Of a stretch of 64,000 nt of DNA, positions 23,676-33,757 are shown piece by piece. Made by a program: the position numbers and the translations under genes. Source of the stretch: Mycocentrospora acerina (lineage: Eukaryota > Ascomycota > Dothideomycetes > Pleosporales); contig JAKUHH010000184.1 in NCBI GenBank assembly GCA_022701365.1, positions 186,001 to 250,000 of the forward strand, given 5' to 3'. The notes under the pieces are model-generated. The model did no database searches. It was not told where the DNA came from and saw only the letters and a program-made list of their open reading frames with translations. Position 1 is the first letter of the stretch. Each line of letters opens with the position of its first letter.

Positions 23676-24961
23676 AACGAATACTTGTCAAAATGGGGTG
23701 TTTGGGAGAACGGTAGAACATTTTCGACGATAAGTCTGGCTTGTTTCAATGAATGGTTCAAGCGCAATAGTCTTCCAATCAAGCTTGGCAGTTGATCCTG
23801 ATTGGTCAGTTTGCGATCAATGGGTCGTCATTGTCTTTGCACTGGCCACGACACTAAGGATACAGCATCATACAAGCTGCAGCACTAAAAGACTAAGTTC
23901 CCTGACAAGTAATTAACAACTCTTGTGAAGTCAAATCACTTATCGATTCTTTAGGCACGGAGTATGTTTTATGCTGCCTACGAGACGTGGTTTCTGAATC
24001 AACCATGAAGAGGGCAGCCACAAACTATGCTTAGCATATTCGTTTTGTATGTTGTGACGTACCAATCTTTCAGAAGTTCCAAAGCTGGGTTGCACTTGCC
24101 GGGATGGGCAACTTCTTTGACCGGAAATATCAATCAGCGCGGCGACCTTGCGTGGATTTCCAGGCCACAGCTGCCACAAAACCGATAATAACAGGATGTA
24201 ATGGTATACAGGTATCGAGGTCTCGTTCATGTACTGTAGGTGATGAGGGCTTATTGCTAAATTTACAAAACTATTAGCAAGTGTCGTATGGAGTATATTA
24301 ATCTACTTGCCTCACAACTAGAGATTAGTTGCCTTTTGGCTGTGACAGTAAGAAATTGAATTGGGCTTTTGAGTACTTTGGTGAAAAGAACAGCTTAAAG
24401 ATTCGTCAAACATAATATTTAGTTCGCAAACTACCCGATTGGTTCTTCAGATTTTGATTGGTCTTTTACTCCTCATGTTCGCTAGGTCCTTATCGTGTCT
24501 TATGGTTTTTCAAACTCGCTGTAGCAAGGATCTTACACGAATTTTTCGTTTGTGTGAGGAGGAAGGGTCGTGCTTTGATGACAATGTACGCATTTGAGCC
24601 TTACCACAACCTAGCTTCAATGACAAGTAGTCTTTCAATCCATTCTTTAACAAGAGATCAGGCATCATCAGAAATGATACAATTAGTTTCGTAGATGCAA
24701 ACAAAACCATATCAATGCTTCTTTATTCCAAATCGATAAACTTCATTGTGGATTTCACTTCAATTGTCTTTCGGATAAAGACACAGTTCTTTCAATCATA
24801 GAAACAATGCCCACAATGCCTTTACAGGACTTGTACGAAATTACATTATATATTCGATTCGCATTGCAGGAAAATAATGCATCCTATGCTACTAGATTCC
24901 TTGAATACTTGGTGCCACCTGCAACTTACTTCGTCGTACATTTGAAGAATCGAGAGTCGCA
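23676..24961. other. AT-rich spacer upstream of the giant ORF
   Basis: No gene recognised. Contains the second copy of the dispersed repeat (24283-24347). The last 200 bp, with TATATATTCG at about 24848, should hold the promoter of the giant ORF. Confidence 0.45.
24283..24347 (+). repeat. Diverged dispersed repeat, copy B
   Basis: Starts GTCGTATGGAGTATATTAAT and ends CTGTGACA. Direct repeat of 19694-19757; upstream bases (TTTACAAAAC versus TTTAACAAAATT) are also similar. The two copies bracket the PQ-loop and Ada-like genes. Confidence 0.55.
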
Positions 24962-27900
24962 ATGGATAGGCAGGGATTCCCCCAAACGGTCAAGGCAGGG
25001 CACCATCACCCACACAACACACACCAGATAAGACCAAGTAGCTCGGATGGGCCAGAAGCTGGACAGGAGATGTCAGTTGACAATGGCAACAACGAATTAT
25101 TGTCACCCAACTCAGGGCAAGGGCACGAGGCTCAAATGCAAAGGTCATGGACAGATCCAGAACGACAAACGATACGACGTCGTTTGTGGAAATACGAGTA
25201 CCCACAAGCCAAGGAAGAAGGGCCTCAACGGGTGAATGAGCTTCTGGGTGAAGTATTTCGCGACCATCAGTGGCTTCGCGAGGAGATTATGGACGAGGCT
25301 CGAGAGGGGCACCGTCTCTACAACTCATTAACACAAACTTCACCACGCAGTAACCACTCGAAACAAGAAATCGAATCGAAGAGAGCTTGGTTGCGTATGT
25401 TTGAAGAGTTGACCGCCTTTTTCAGCACTATATTGCGCAACAGTCAAACATCGGTGGAAGCACAAGTAAAAATACTGAACGGAGATCGAGCAGCGCGCGA
25501 GGATTATTTTAAGAATCTGTATTGCTCAAACGAGTGGGGAAACATTCGGACATCGATGGCCTCCCTGGCTGTAGACTTGATGGAGGGTTGTCCACCAGGT
25601 GATGAGCACGACATGTGGGAGCGGCTAAGCCTGTGGGTCACTGCTGCTGAAAACAAATGTGCTTGGGACAGACTCTTCAACACAAAACTGCAGAGGATTG
25701 AAAATGATATCGAGGCTATCGAAAAAAAAATTCTGGAGTATCTCGGCGAATCGCGCTTTTTTCATCTTCGCGATGAGATGGAACACTGGCTGCAAAGGCG
25801 TCGCGCGCAACACGAATTTAGCAGCCTCGAGACTGGATACTCTCAAGAGCATGGAAGTATTAGAGGCGGCCAAAAAAATTCTGATGATATGTTATGGATG
25901 TCGATGTGTGACAGTTTGCTCATTGTCATCCATGAGACACGTTTAGAATTGTTGGCAGCGTATCGAAAGCATGTCGAACCGCACGAGAAAGACATGGAAA
26001 GCAAGAAATGTTTTATCCAAAAATTGTGCTACAAACAGCCCTGGCTGTCATTCCTACGTCTTGTGAGAGAGGATACTCACGACAAGATGGAGGATTGTAG
26101 CACTGACGAAGAGCGACTCATATGTACCGAATTATGCGACTGGATGGCTGTATTCGAGGCAGACTTAGTGCTCAAATCTAAGTCATGCAGTGAGGATGAA
26201 GTGAATCAGGCAGTGCTTGTCATGATGCAAGAGCTGCGACGCAAAAGAGTTTTGCATGAATGGCAACCGGAAAAGCTTGTTGCTCTCAATACGGCATACT
26301 ACATTGAGTACCACGCTATTAGAGATCAATTAAGACAAGATCTTCGAGTGGCTTTTGCAGCTGAATTTGATGAAATCGTAAGCATGCGGCTTTCTAAGAT
26401 ATTCAACGACGTTGACTGCCACCACTCTACACATCTGATGGTGAGTGTTGATTGGACAAAGATGGATGTAGACGATATTCCCGACGAAATAACCACAGGT
26501 AGTATACGAGAGTCGCGAACTCGCTGTAGAAACGAACTTGCTGAAAGTGGCACAGTCGAAGCACAGGAAAGTGTGTTCCGTTCATATTACATAGAACATC
26601 CTTATCTACGGAAAGAACTACAAATAGAAGTTGGCAAACTTTTGGTCAATGGCAACGATCTGGATGATTCTGCATACCGCAGATACACCAAGCTGGGTAA
26701 ATGGATGGAAGAGACAAGAATCACTGTAAAAAAATTCCTCGACCAGCTAGACAAGACTGACTATTTCAACTCCACGGCCGGCCTCGTTGAAGATACCACT
26801 GACAATCTCAATCTAGAGAATTTTGTCGCCACGGGTTCGGGATTCTACGAAGTTATCTTTGAGCACTTCACTCTTTACCCTGAACTCCGTCCATGGTTCC
26901 GCCAACACCTTACTGCCGTAACACGAGATATTCTCAGTTTGAGACCGCAGCACCGAATGTCGATTGAGCAATTTATCAACGAAGCACAAGACGATTTCGA
27001 CAAAATTGACTCGAACAATGTACCAGAGCGACTGAAATTCAATATGTTCAAGCCTTATACACACCTCTCGAACGAAGAGCAATATTCGGTTGATGTCTTT
27101 CTTGAGAACATTGCAGATAGATGGTACATCTTCAACACAGTGGAGGTCATACCCGAGGAACTTCTACCGTACACAGACGAATTGCCACTCATCTGGACAG
27201 ACGTCTTTCGCCCTACCGACCCACGGAACTGGGGATTTCAGATGCTGAACGCGTTGAACAAGCTGAGTCAATTGACTATTGGTCGACCCAAACGGGCCAT
27301 GAATGAGGTCAAGAGGTGCCGGAGACAGAGGTTGAGAGACAACTCGCCGGGCGCTCTCAATTGGATCCAGCACATTCTCCCAATCGACGTGGAAAATGCT
27401 GTAACTATTTTTGAAGGATTTGGTGGAACTCGTCTTTCTTTGACTGAAAGTCTCGGCGATTCTTCAAGTTCTGACGGAAGCGGGAATGAATGGGACAGGC
27501 AAAACAAAGGCGAAAGGTTTACTGACAGCCTGAGCGAGTACAACAGTCAAGAAGATCACATGTCCGCCATTGGAAGCCGAGATTTCCCTGAAATAGACGA
27601 TCGCTCTGCTGATGAAGAGCTCTCACCTCGTCACAAGCAAAATAGTCCGAGTCACAGTCTCTCTGATGATGACCAAGGCTCTTCAGATGAAGACCACTCT
27701 ATGCCTCCCGCTCGCCCAGTCTTTCATACCTATACTCTAGGGACGCCAATAATTTTCGCTACACCAAAGCCGTCGGTCACTCCCAGAACAGAGCAATCCC
27801 AATCACCACACAGCTCCAGCAACACTTCGCACTCTGAAACGTCCTCCTCAAGCAGTAGAAGGAAGCGCAAACTACGCGAACCCATGGACCGAAGTTACCG

Positions 27901-30529
27901 AGCTCCTCTGCGGATCAAAAAAATCAAAACAAGTCCAGAAGACCGGATACATGACGTTGATGAACTAGAGACAACGCGGAGTAACGAAGCACCTCGAGTG
28001 GAGGATGAATACCGCAGTGACGAAAACGTTGAAATTCCTGAAATCGACCACTCACCACATGATAGAGACGTCTCTCAAGACTCCGGGGATTTTAACGAAT
28101 CAATACATGACTTCCCTAGTGATGCGGGGTTCATAGTGGATCGTTCAGACGAATTGAGAACTTTGACGTCTCGTGGGGATAGCTTCTCTCCTCCTCCCGA
28201 GCTCGCTGTAGATGTCGAGTTTGAGCATCCAGTCGATCTATTTGATTCTCTGTCGCTTGAGCCGAATGTAACTATTTCAGACGGAGACGTCTTTGGAGGA
28301 GAGGAGAGATATTCTGAACTTTTGCCGCAGCGTGAGCATATTTTGGTGCTTGAAGCTGCTTCCATGCATCATGCCTCTGAAAAAGAACCCACGTATGTGG
28401 AGAGCAATGAGGATGCAGGAGAGGGGAATTTAAGAAGCAGGACCACAGGAGAAACTGTTGAAGGAAAAGAAGAGGCCGTAGACGAAGACATGGAAGATGA
28501 AGACATGGGAGGCGAAAACAAGGATGATGAAGACGCGGAAGACGAAGAAATGAGAGATGAAGACATAAGAGACGAAAATGTGGACGGCGAAGACATGAAA
28601 GACGGTTCTCATCATTCAGGCCACTCTCCTGATCCAGAGTCTTCTGAGGGAAGCATACAAGATGACATCACTGATCAAATGAGACTCACAGAGAGAGAAC
28701 ACGAGATTAGACTTCACCGAGCAAATGTCACGGAAGAAATGAGAATACAGGCCGAGATAGCTGCAGATGTACGACAAGCTGAGGAAGCGGAGGCAGATTC
28801 GGAAATGTTGGAAGAGCAAATGAGACTAGAAGAAGAGCTACTGGAAGCAGAAGAGCAACTAGAACTTGAGGAGCGGATGGCATATGATGAGAGATTAGCT
28901 GTAGAGGCAGAAGAAGAGGTCGTAATGGAGGATAGGATGGAGAAGAGGGAGCATGTGGAGTTGGAAGAAGATGGCAGACGACATGAGGAAGAAGCAGGAA
29001 CCTTTGAAAATCAGTATCAGGCCGAGGACCAATCTAGGAATGGCGAGCAGACGAGAGTTGAGGAGCAGCGAGCGACGGATGAGCAGAGACGCATTGAGGG
29101 GCAGGCAAGGATTGAGAAGCGAAGAATTTTGGAGGAAACGAAGCAAAAAGAGCAGATGCAAGTCGATAAGGAAGAGGGATCAATACAAGAGCAGCGAAGA
29201 TCTAATGAACAGGCTGAGCTTGAGGAACAGCAACGCCTAAATGAACAAGCAGCTCTTGACGAACAAGCAGCTCTTGATGAACAGGCAGCTCTCGACGAAG
29301 AGCAGAGAATCCTAGAAGAGGAAATCGAAGCTGAGAGAACCAAAGCAGAAGCAGAAGCCTCTCCCTCCCACTCCCTCTCTCCCACAATCTACTCTCCTAC
29401 TGCCGAACCTTTCCCCTCCTTTATTGGATACCCTGGCCGCGACGATCGCGAATACAAAGATGAAGCAGAAGAGGTAATAGAAGAAGCAGAGCAACAACAT
29501 CATGTAGAAGAGGGAGAAACAAAACTCTTTCCTTCGCACTCCCTCTCGCCAACAGTCTACTCCCCGGCCGCCGAACCTTTCCCCTCCTTTATCGGCTACC
29601 CTAGCCGTGATGAGCGCGAATACAAAGTCGAAACAGATAAAGAAGAGCAACCCGACCTTAAAGAAGAAGAGAAAAAACCAGAAGCCTCTCCCTCCCATTC
29701 CCCCTCCCCAACGATCTACTCCCCAGCCGCTGAGCCCTTTCCATCTTTCATTGGTCACCCTGGCCATGATGACCGCGAATACAGCGATAAAGACGAAGCT
29801 GAAGTAGACTCAGAGCAGCCACATCTTGAAGAGGAAGAAAAAGAAGCGGAAGCACAAGTGGAAGCCTTTCAATCCCACTCCATCTCCCCAACGGTCTACT
29901 CCCCAGCCGCTGAGCCTTTTCCCTCCTTCATTGGCCGCCCTGGTCGTGACGATCGCGAATATAGAGATGAAGATAATGACAACGACAACAAAGAAGAAAG
30001 AGACGAAACAAAGGAGGAAGATAAAGGTGAAGAGAAAGAAGAAAAACTCCCTTCCCTGCCCTCCTATACCTCCCTCCCAAGCTACCACCCGCCTTTACCG
30101 TCTGACCTCGAAGACAACAACAATAACAACAATACCACCACCACCAAAAAAAACGACACCGCCAAAAAAGACAGCAACAACAACCCCCACACCACCCAAA
30201 CCAACACCCAAACCAACACCCAAGCCGACGCCTTCCTCTCCTCCCTCCTGCCTCCCCCCTTCCCTCCATTCCACCCCCTCCATATCCCCCCACCCACCGA
30301 CCCATTCCCCTCCTTCCTCCGCATGACGAGCCAAGAAATCGCGCTCGTGCCCTCGTTTTCCCCTTCACCGTCTTCATCACTGTCGCCGCCGGGTTCGTTT
30401 TCGCCGTCAGAGGAGGATGAGTCGCTGGAGTGGGGGAGGAAGAAGAGGAGGCTTGAGGGAGGGGGAGTGGGGACGTGGCGGTTTGTGATGAGACCGGGGC
30501 AGAGGATTGTGCTTGAGTGTCGGGAGTAG
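24962..30529 (+). CDS. Giant orphan repeat protein, probably nuclear
   Basis: Single uninterrupted frame of 1855 codons that I cannot assign to a family. Residues 90-700 are helical and hold about seven degenerate units starting near 101, 181, 260, 350, 446, 537 and 628. Each begins with an aromatic/basic core such as YYIEHPYLRKELQ or VFRDHQWLREEI. Most have a Trp 41-52 residues later in a second helix (RAWLRMFEEL, LCDWMAVFEA, LGKWMEETRI). Residues 840-1170 are acidic, Ser-rich and disordered, with basic clusters RRKRKLRE and RIKKIKT (nuclear localisation type). Residues 1170-1210 are near-repetitive Asp/Glu/Met. Residues 1235-1455 are Glu-rich coiled-coil-like, including three DEQAAL repeats. 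Residues 1466-1670 hold four 35-residue proline-rich repeats. The tail has RKKRRLE and ends RIVLECRE. A frame this long without stops inside an AT-rich, transposon-scarred region argues for selection. Confidence 0.85.
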   Translation: MDRQGFPQTVKAGHHHPHNTHQIRPSSSDGPEAGQEMSVDNGNNELLSPNSGQGHEAQMQRSWTDPERQTIRRRLWKYEYPQAKEEGPQRVNELLGEVFRDHQWLREEIMDEAREGHRLYNSLTQTSPRSNHSKQEIESKRAWLRMFEELTAFFSTILRNSQTSVEAQVKILNGDRAAREDYFKNLYCSNEWGNIRTSMASLAVDLMEGCPPGDEHDMWERLSLWVTAAENKCAWDRLFNTKLQRIENDIEAIEKKILEYLGESRFFHLRDEMEHWLQRRRAQHEFSSLETGYSQEHGSIRGGQKNSDDMLWMSMCDSLLIVIHETRLELLAAYRKHVEPHEKDMESKKCFIQKLCYKQPWLSFLRLVREDTHDKMEDCSTDEERLICTELCDWMAVFEADLVLKSKSCSEDEVNQAVLVMMQELRRKRVLHEWQPEKLVALNTAYYIEYHAIRDQLRQDLRVAFAAEFDEIVSMRLSKIFNDVDCHHSTHLMVSVDWTKMDVDDIPDEITTGSIRESRTRCRNELAESGTVEAQESVFRSYYIEHPYLRKELQIEVGKLLVNGNDLDDSAYRRYTKLGKWMEETRITVKKFLDQLDKTDYFNSTAGLVEDTTDNLNLENFVATGSGFYEVIFEHFTLYPELRPWFRQHLTAVTRDILSLRPQHRMSIEQFINEAQDDFDKIDSNNVPERLKFNMFKPYTHLSNEEQYSVDVFLENIADRWYIFNTVEVIPEELLPYTDELPLIWTDVFRPTDPRNWGFQMLNALNKLSQLTIGRPKRAMNEVKRCRRQRLRDNSPGALNWIQHILPIDVENAVTIFEGFGGTRLSLTESLGDSSSSDGSGNEWDRQNKGERFTDSLSEYNSQEDHMSAIGSRDFPEIDDRSADEELSPRHKQNSPSHSLSDDDQGSSDEDHSMPPARPVFHTYTLGTPIIFATPKPSVTPRTEQSQSPHSSSNTSHSETSSSSSRRKRKLREPMDRSYRAPLRIKKIKTSPEDRIHDVDELETTRSNEAPRVEDEYRSDENVEIPEIDHSPHDRDVSQDSGDFNESIHDFPSDAGFIVDRSDELRTLTSRGDSFSPPPELAVDVEFEHPVDLFDSLSLEPNVTISDGDVFGGEERYSELLPQREHILVLEAASMHHASEKEPTYVESNEDAGEGNLRSRTTGETVEGKEEAVDEDMEDEDMGGENKDDEDAEDEEMRDEDIRDENVDGEDMKDGSHHSGHSPDPESSEGSIQDDITDQMRLTEREHEIRLHRANVTEEMRIQAEIAADVRQAEEAEADSEMLEEQMRLEEELLEAEEQLELEERMAYDERLAVEAEEEVVMEDRMEKREHVELEEDGRRHEEEAGTFENQYQAEDQSRNGEQTRVEEQRATDEQRRIEGQARIEKRRILEETKQKEQMQVDKEEGSIQEQRRSNEQAELEEQQRLNEQAALDEQAALDEQAALDEEQRILEEEIEAERTKAEAEASPSHSLSPTIYSPTAEPFPSFIGYPGRDDREYKDEAEEVIEEAEQQHHVEEGETKLFPSHSLSPTVYSPAAEPFPSFIGYPSRDEREYKVETDKEEQPDLKEEEKKPEASPSHSPSPTIYSPAAEPFPSFIGHPGHDDREYSDKDEAEVDSEQPHLEEEEKEAEAQVEAFQSHSISPTVYSPAAEPFPSFIGRPGRDDREYRDEDNDNDNKEERDETKEEDKGEEKEEKLPSLPSYTSLPSYHPPLPSDLEDNNNNNNTTTTKKNDTAKKDSNNNPHTTQTNTQTNTQADAFLSSLLPPPFPPFHPLHIPPPTDPFPSFLRMTSQEIALVPSFSPSPSSSLSPPGSFSPSEEDESLEWGRKKRRLEGGGVGTWRFVMRPGQRIVLECRE
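29359..29973 (+). repeat. Four in-frame 35-codon repeats in the giant ORF
   Basis: Units start near 29359, 29529, 29684 and 29867, each with core SPSHSLSPT, YSPAAEPFPSFIG and RDDREY, separated by 15-26 codons of Glu/Lys-rich spacer. The cores are nearly identical while spacers differ in length, so the core is constrained relative to the linkers. Confidence 0.9.
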
Positions 30530-31939
30530 GAGTACTTAGTAGTAAGGGTGGGAGGAGGATTGGCGAGAGTTGGGGAGGAAGAAGGAGTGTAATTGGTATA
30601 TGAGATATGGTATTGTCTAGATTTTTGAGTTTTGAACATTTTTCCTTCATCTTGATCTTGACAATGATGATTTAGACTTTTTTAGTAGCAATATCGCTCA
30701 CTACACAGCGAGAAGTACTCCGCAGCAAGAAAAATAACGAGTACTTAGACTTCAGAGCAGTTCACTTCTATCTATATTAATACCACTGTGCAATGTTGTT
30801 TAGAGTAGAAACTAGTAGTTATCCTATAGCATCCTACGCTAGATGTAGTAATTAAAGCACCAAACTTTGTTTTTAACTTTGCACCTTAAAAGTAGGAGTT
30901 TTCACATGTTGCATAACATAACTTTTCTACAATAGCTCTAATACACATGTCTCTTATTCTTAGAGTTAAAATAATACAGTTCTAGTGCCTTCTAGCCTGA
31001 ATACGTGGTGATAGGTCCTTATTAGCCCTGTGGCAGATGTTGCGGGATGATTTATGCAACATCGTCCCCCAGTCTAGTACTTTACTACTATTAGCGAGCA
31101 ATCCTGATTATCCTACAGCGTTAGTGCACGTCTTACAGTCACCCGTCAAAAGTTTCTTCCGCGCACAGACTCTCTCTTTACCCTACTAAATCTTATTCTA
31201 TGTTTTGGCCACTTAAACAATTATTAATATTCCCTTAAATCTTCTTAAAATAAGCAAAAAACGCGTCTTTATAATTACAATAGAAATCTATAGAAGAAAA
31301 TTAAGCAATTATATTACTCAAATCATGTGCACAGTACTTCAAGGTTGCAAACACGTTTACCTATAGTAAATGTAACGTTCACAATCGTCACATCCGGGCT
31401 TACCTCTAAATCAACTAGTACCCATCTAGAAGATATCTAGTACGCACCGACCCTAGATAAGAATACTTAGGGAGGGTGCATTTAAAAGGGTTAACTATGT
31501 AGCTTTATAGAGTAGTTTTTCTCTATATTTTATACAAGACCTATAGGTGCAAAGAATAGTATCTTTAACATGGTATACTGCTTTTCAAAAAGTGACTTTT
31601 GACTGTTTTTAGTGGGCCTCGTTACGTAGTGAACCTCGGTACACAGTGAGATAGTCTACAAAACCAGGTTTTGGACTGTACAACAAGGGATGTAAGGGAG
31701 ATTCACGAATCAGGATACGATGTTATTCAAAGGACGTGCTAGATCAAGAATCTATATTATATAATTGGTCAGCTACCCTGGCCGTGACCCGTGCTGATAG
31801 AGTACCGTGCCTTAAGTATTCGCACTAGTACGTACCCGCCGGTCCAATTAGAATCGTCGAATGGCTGAACCAGAGACTCTGGTTAGCTCAATAAAGTAGA
31901 CTTGCACGAACCTGTGCGATTACGGAGAAAAGCCGAATA
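30530..31939. other. AT-rich transposon graveyard downstream of the giant ORF
   Basis: No coding gene. The ends of a possible Fot1/pogo-like element (about 30690 and 31665) are listed separately. The part 31700-31930 has no readable domain but includes an AATAAA at 31891 and could be part of an LTR; this is not supported enough to call. Confidence 0.45.
30690..31665. mobile_element. Possible degenerate DNA transposon with long inverted ends
   Basis: The left end contains CGCTCACTACACAGCGAG. The reverse complement of the right end (31620-31655) contains CTCACTGTGTACCGAGG followed by TTCACTACGTAACGAGG. The arms align with several mismatches, and the motif style (CACTACGTAACGAGG) resembles inverted ends of fungal Fot1/pogo-like elements. 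The interior is stop-dense and no transposase motif survives. Confidence 0.35.
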
Positions 31940-32184
31940 TACAAGGGGGTGCCTGAGCGAGCGAGAAGTAAGAAGTGAACGCTTAATACTACAGAAACTT
32001 ATTAAATCTTTCATAAATCAATAGAAATCTCTGAATATTTCTTACGCTAGCAGAAAATATCTACTTGTGTGTTAGCTGGTTAATTTATTATCTAGAAATT
32101 CGCTTAATAATTACTTTGTTAGAATTTCTATGATCAGCTGTAGGATACTTCGTATTTCTCGCCTGCTCAGGCGCCCCCCTTTGC
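31940..32184. mobile_element. MITE copy 1 (Tc1/mariner-like, TA target)
   Basis: 245-bp element starting TACAAGGGGGTGCCTGAGCG and ending in GCCCCCCTTTGCA, whose reverse complement matches the start over about 35 bp (terminal inverted repeats with GCGAGAARTA in the inner part). The second copy at 32784 shows the intact TA flank; here the right TA has become CA. No coding capacity. Confidence 0.85.
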
Positions 32185-32783
32185 ACCCCTGCAGCTCTCC
32201 GCTCACTTCATCCAATTCGCCCTATACGCAGCCAAGGAGATAATTGATGCGGCTCTCGTGCAATTTTTCACCATTTCGGCGCCTCTGCTTCCAAGGAGGC
32301 CATCCGCACCAGCCTGAGAAAGTATGCCGGCTTGGAAGTCTGGGCCGGTGTCACGGGTGGGTATGCCACTAGCGATATCGAAGGCAAGAAATCGTAAGTG
32401 GATCAACCCTTCGCGACTTGCTATCAATTTGGCTGAAGCTTTATAATTCGTCGGCGTTATGGGATAGCCTTCCTTAGAGGCCAGCCAGAGGAGCAAAGTT
32501 GAAGTCAAGATTGATGCTGAAGGTGGAAGCATTGAGGAGCACCACGTTAATTTCAGATACCGCATCAAGGTATGTTTCACTGAGTGGGATATCAAACTCC
32601 TCATGAAAGTCACCAAGGAAGCAAAGCTGACTTTTCGAAGGAATTCCATGGCTAAATTTTTGTTTAGATCCATTCATACTAACATGTATTACTATTGGAT
32701 GCTGACGATATTAATGACCTGCATTGAAGCGGGACCTGTAATCTCGAGATCTCGCACGGCTAAACAACGGAATTTAATTAATC
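32185..32783. other. 600-bp segment between the two MITEs
   Basis: Stop-interrupted frames occur on both strands. On the plus strand a stretch near 32292-32398 reads EAIRTSLRKYAGLEVWAGVT and a later one near 32500-32650 reads VKIDAEGGSIEEHHVNF, both gene-like. A minus frame (32203-32673) is open for 156 codons but has no domain. Probably debris of a host or transposon gene; identity unknown. Confidence 0.4.
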
Positions 32784-33023
32784 TACAAGGGGGGTACGTG
32801 AGCGAGCGAGCGAGAAATACGAGGTATACTACAGAAACTCATCGAATCTTTCCTAAACCAATAGAAATCTCTAAATACTTCTTATACTAGCAGAAAACAT
32901 CTACATATATGTTAGCAAATCTATTTTTTATCTAATTATTTGCTTTCTACTTACTTTGTTAGTATTTCTTTGATCAGCTGTAGGATTCTTCTTATTTCTC
33001 GCCTGCTCAGGCACCCCCTTGTA
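32784..33023. mobile_element. MITE copy 2 (Tc1/mariner-like, TA target)
   Basis: 240-bp element with perfect outer decamers TACAAGGGGG and CCCCCTTGTA, inner inverted repeats GCGAGAAATA, and TA at both ends. Same orientation as copy 1 and clearly homologous along its length; most mismatches are C/T or G/A transitions. No coding capacity. Confidence 0.9.
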
Positions 33024-33757
33024 CACTAAAAATATGTGACCTATTTCCCTTTTCTCCCCGTTTAAATTTTCGCGTGGTGAGGAACATGATCTCTTGGCAT
33101 TACTCCAGTTTACAGAGGAAGACCGAGACAACGTTATTACCGGTCAGATCGGACGATCGCTTCTCAAGAAAGACATCCGCCTCGTCTGGAAGAATGGTAT
33201 TTCGATGACTGGCAATCTTGAAAATTCGAGAGAGTTGCGCTTCGAGCTTCGCTGCATTGATCGGTAATTCCCCGGCAGAGATCTAACAATCAGAGATGGC
33301 GTAGGAGGCGACCTAGAATACAACATACCGAATAGAGGGGCAGTTGCAAGAACTCAGCTATCGCCTCCGCTGTTAAGGTTTTCCCCACCCCTGGCAGGCC
33401 GCTTTTTTACGTTAGCGAAAGCAATATAATACCGAGATCGAGCCGTACTGCAACAGAATATTGAGTCTTTGTCCCTTCTAACGCTAGCTCATCCAATTCG
33501 CTAGCGCTTGACAGCAGACGACATCTGTAGCGTACTTTTCCGACTGGCATGTCAAGGCTGGCTACTTAGCATGCTTTCTAGCACTCCCGGTATTATAAGG
33601 TCTACACTCTATTAAGGTTTAATGATATTTGACCGAGATTGTCGGTGAGCGGGGTCCCACAAGATAATCACCCACCTCTCATATAAATCACAAAGTACAT
33701 GAGGAATAGAAGTGAGCTCCGCAAAAACCACAGAAGACACGCAAAAATCCTATCACC
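33024..33757. other. Spacer with gene debris
   Basis: A plus-strand frame at about 33075-33265 reads like real protein (TEEDRDNVITGQIGRSLLKK, then IRLVWKNGISMTG) but has no start and ends at a stop after CIDR. Unknown origin. The last 100 bp lead to the DUF3237 start. Confidence 0.4.
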
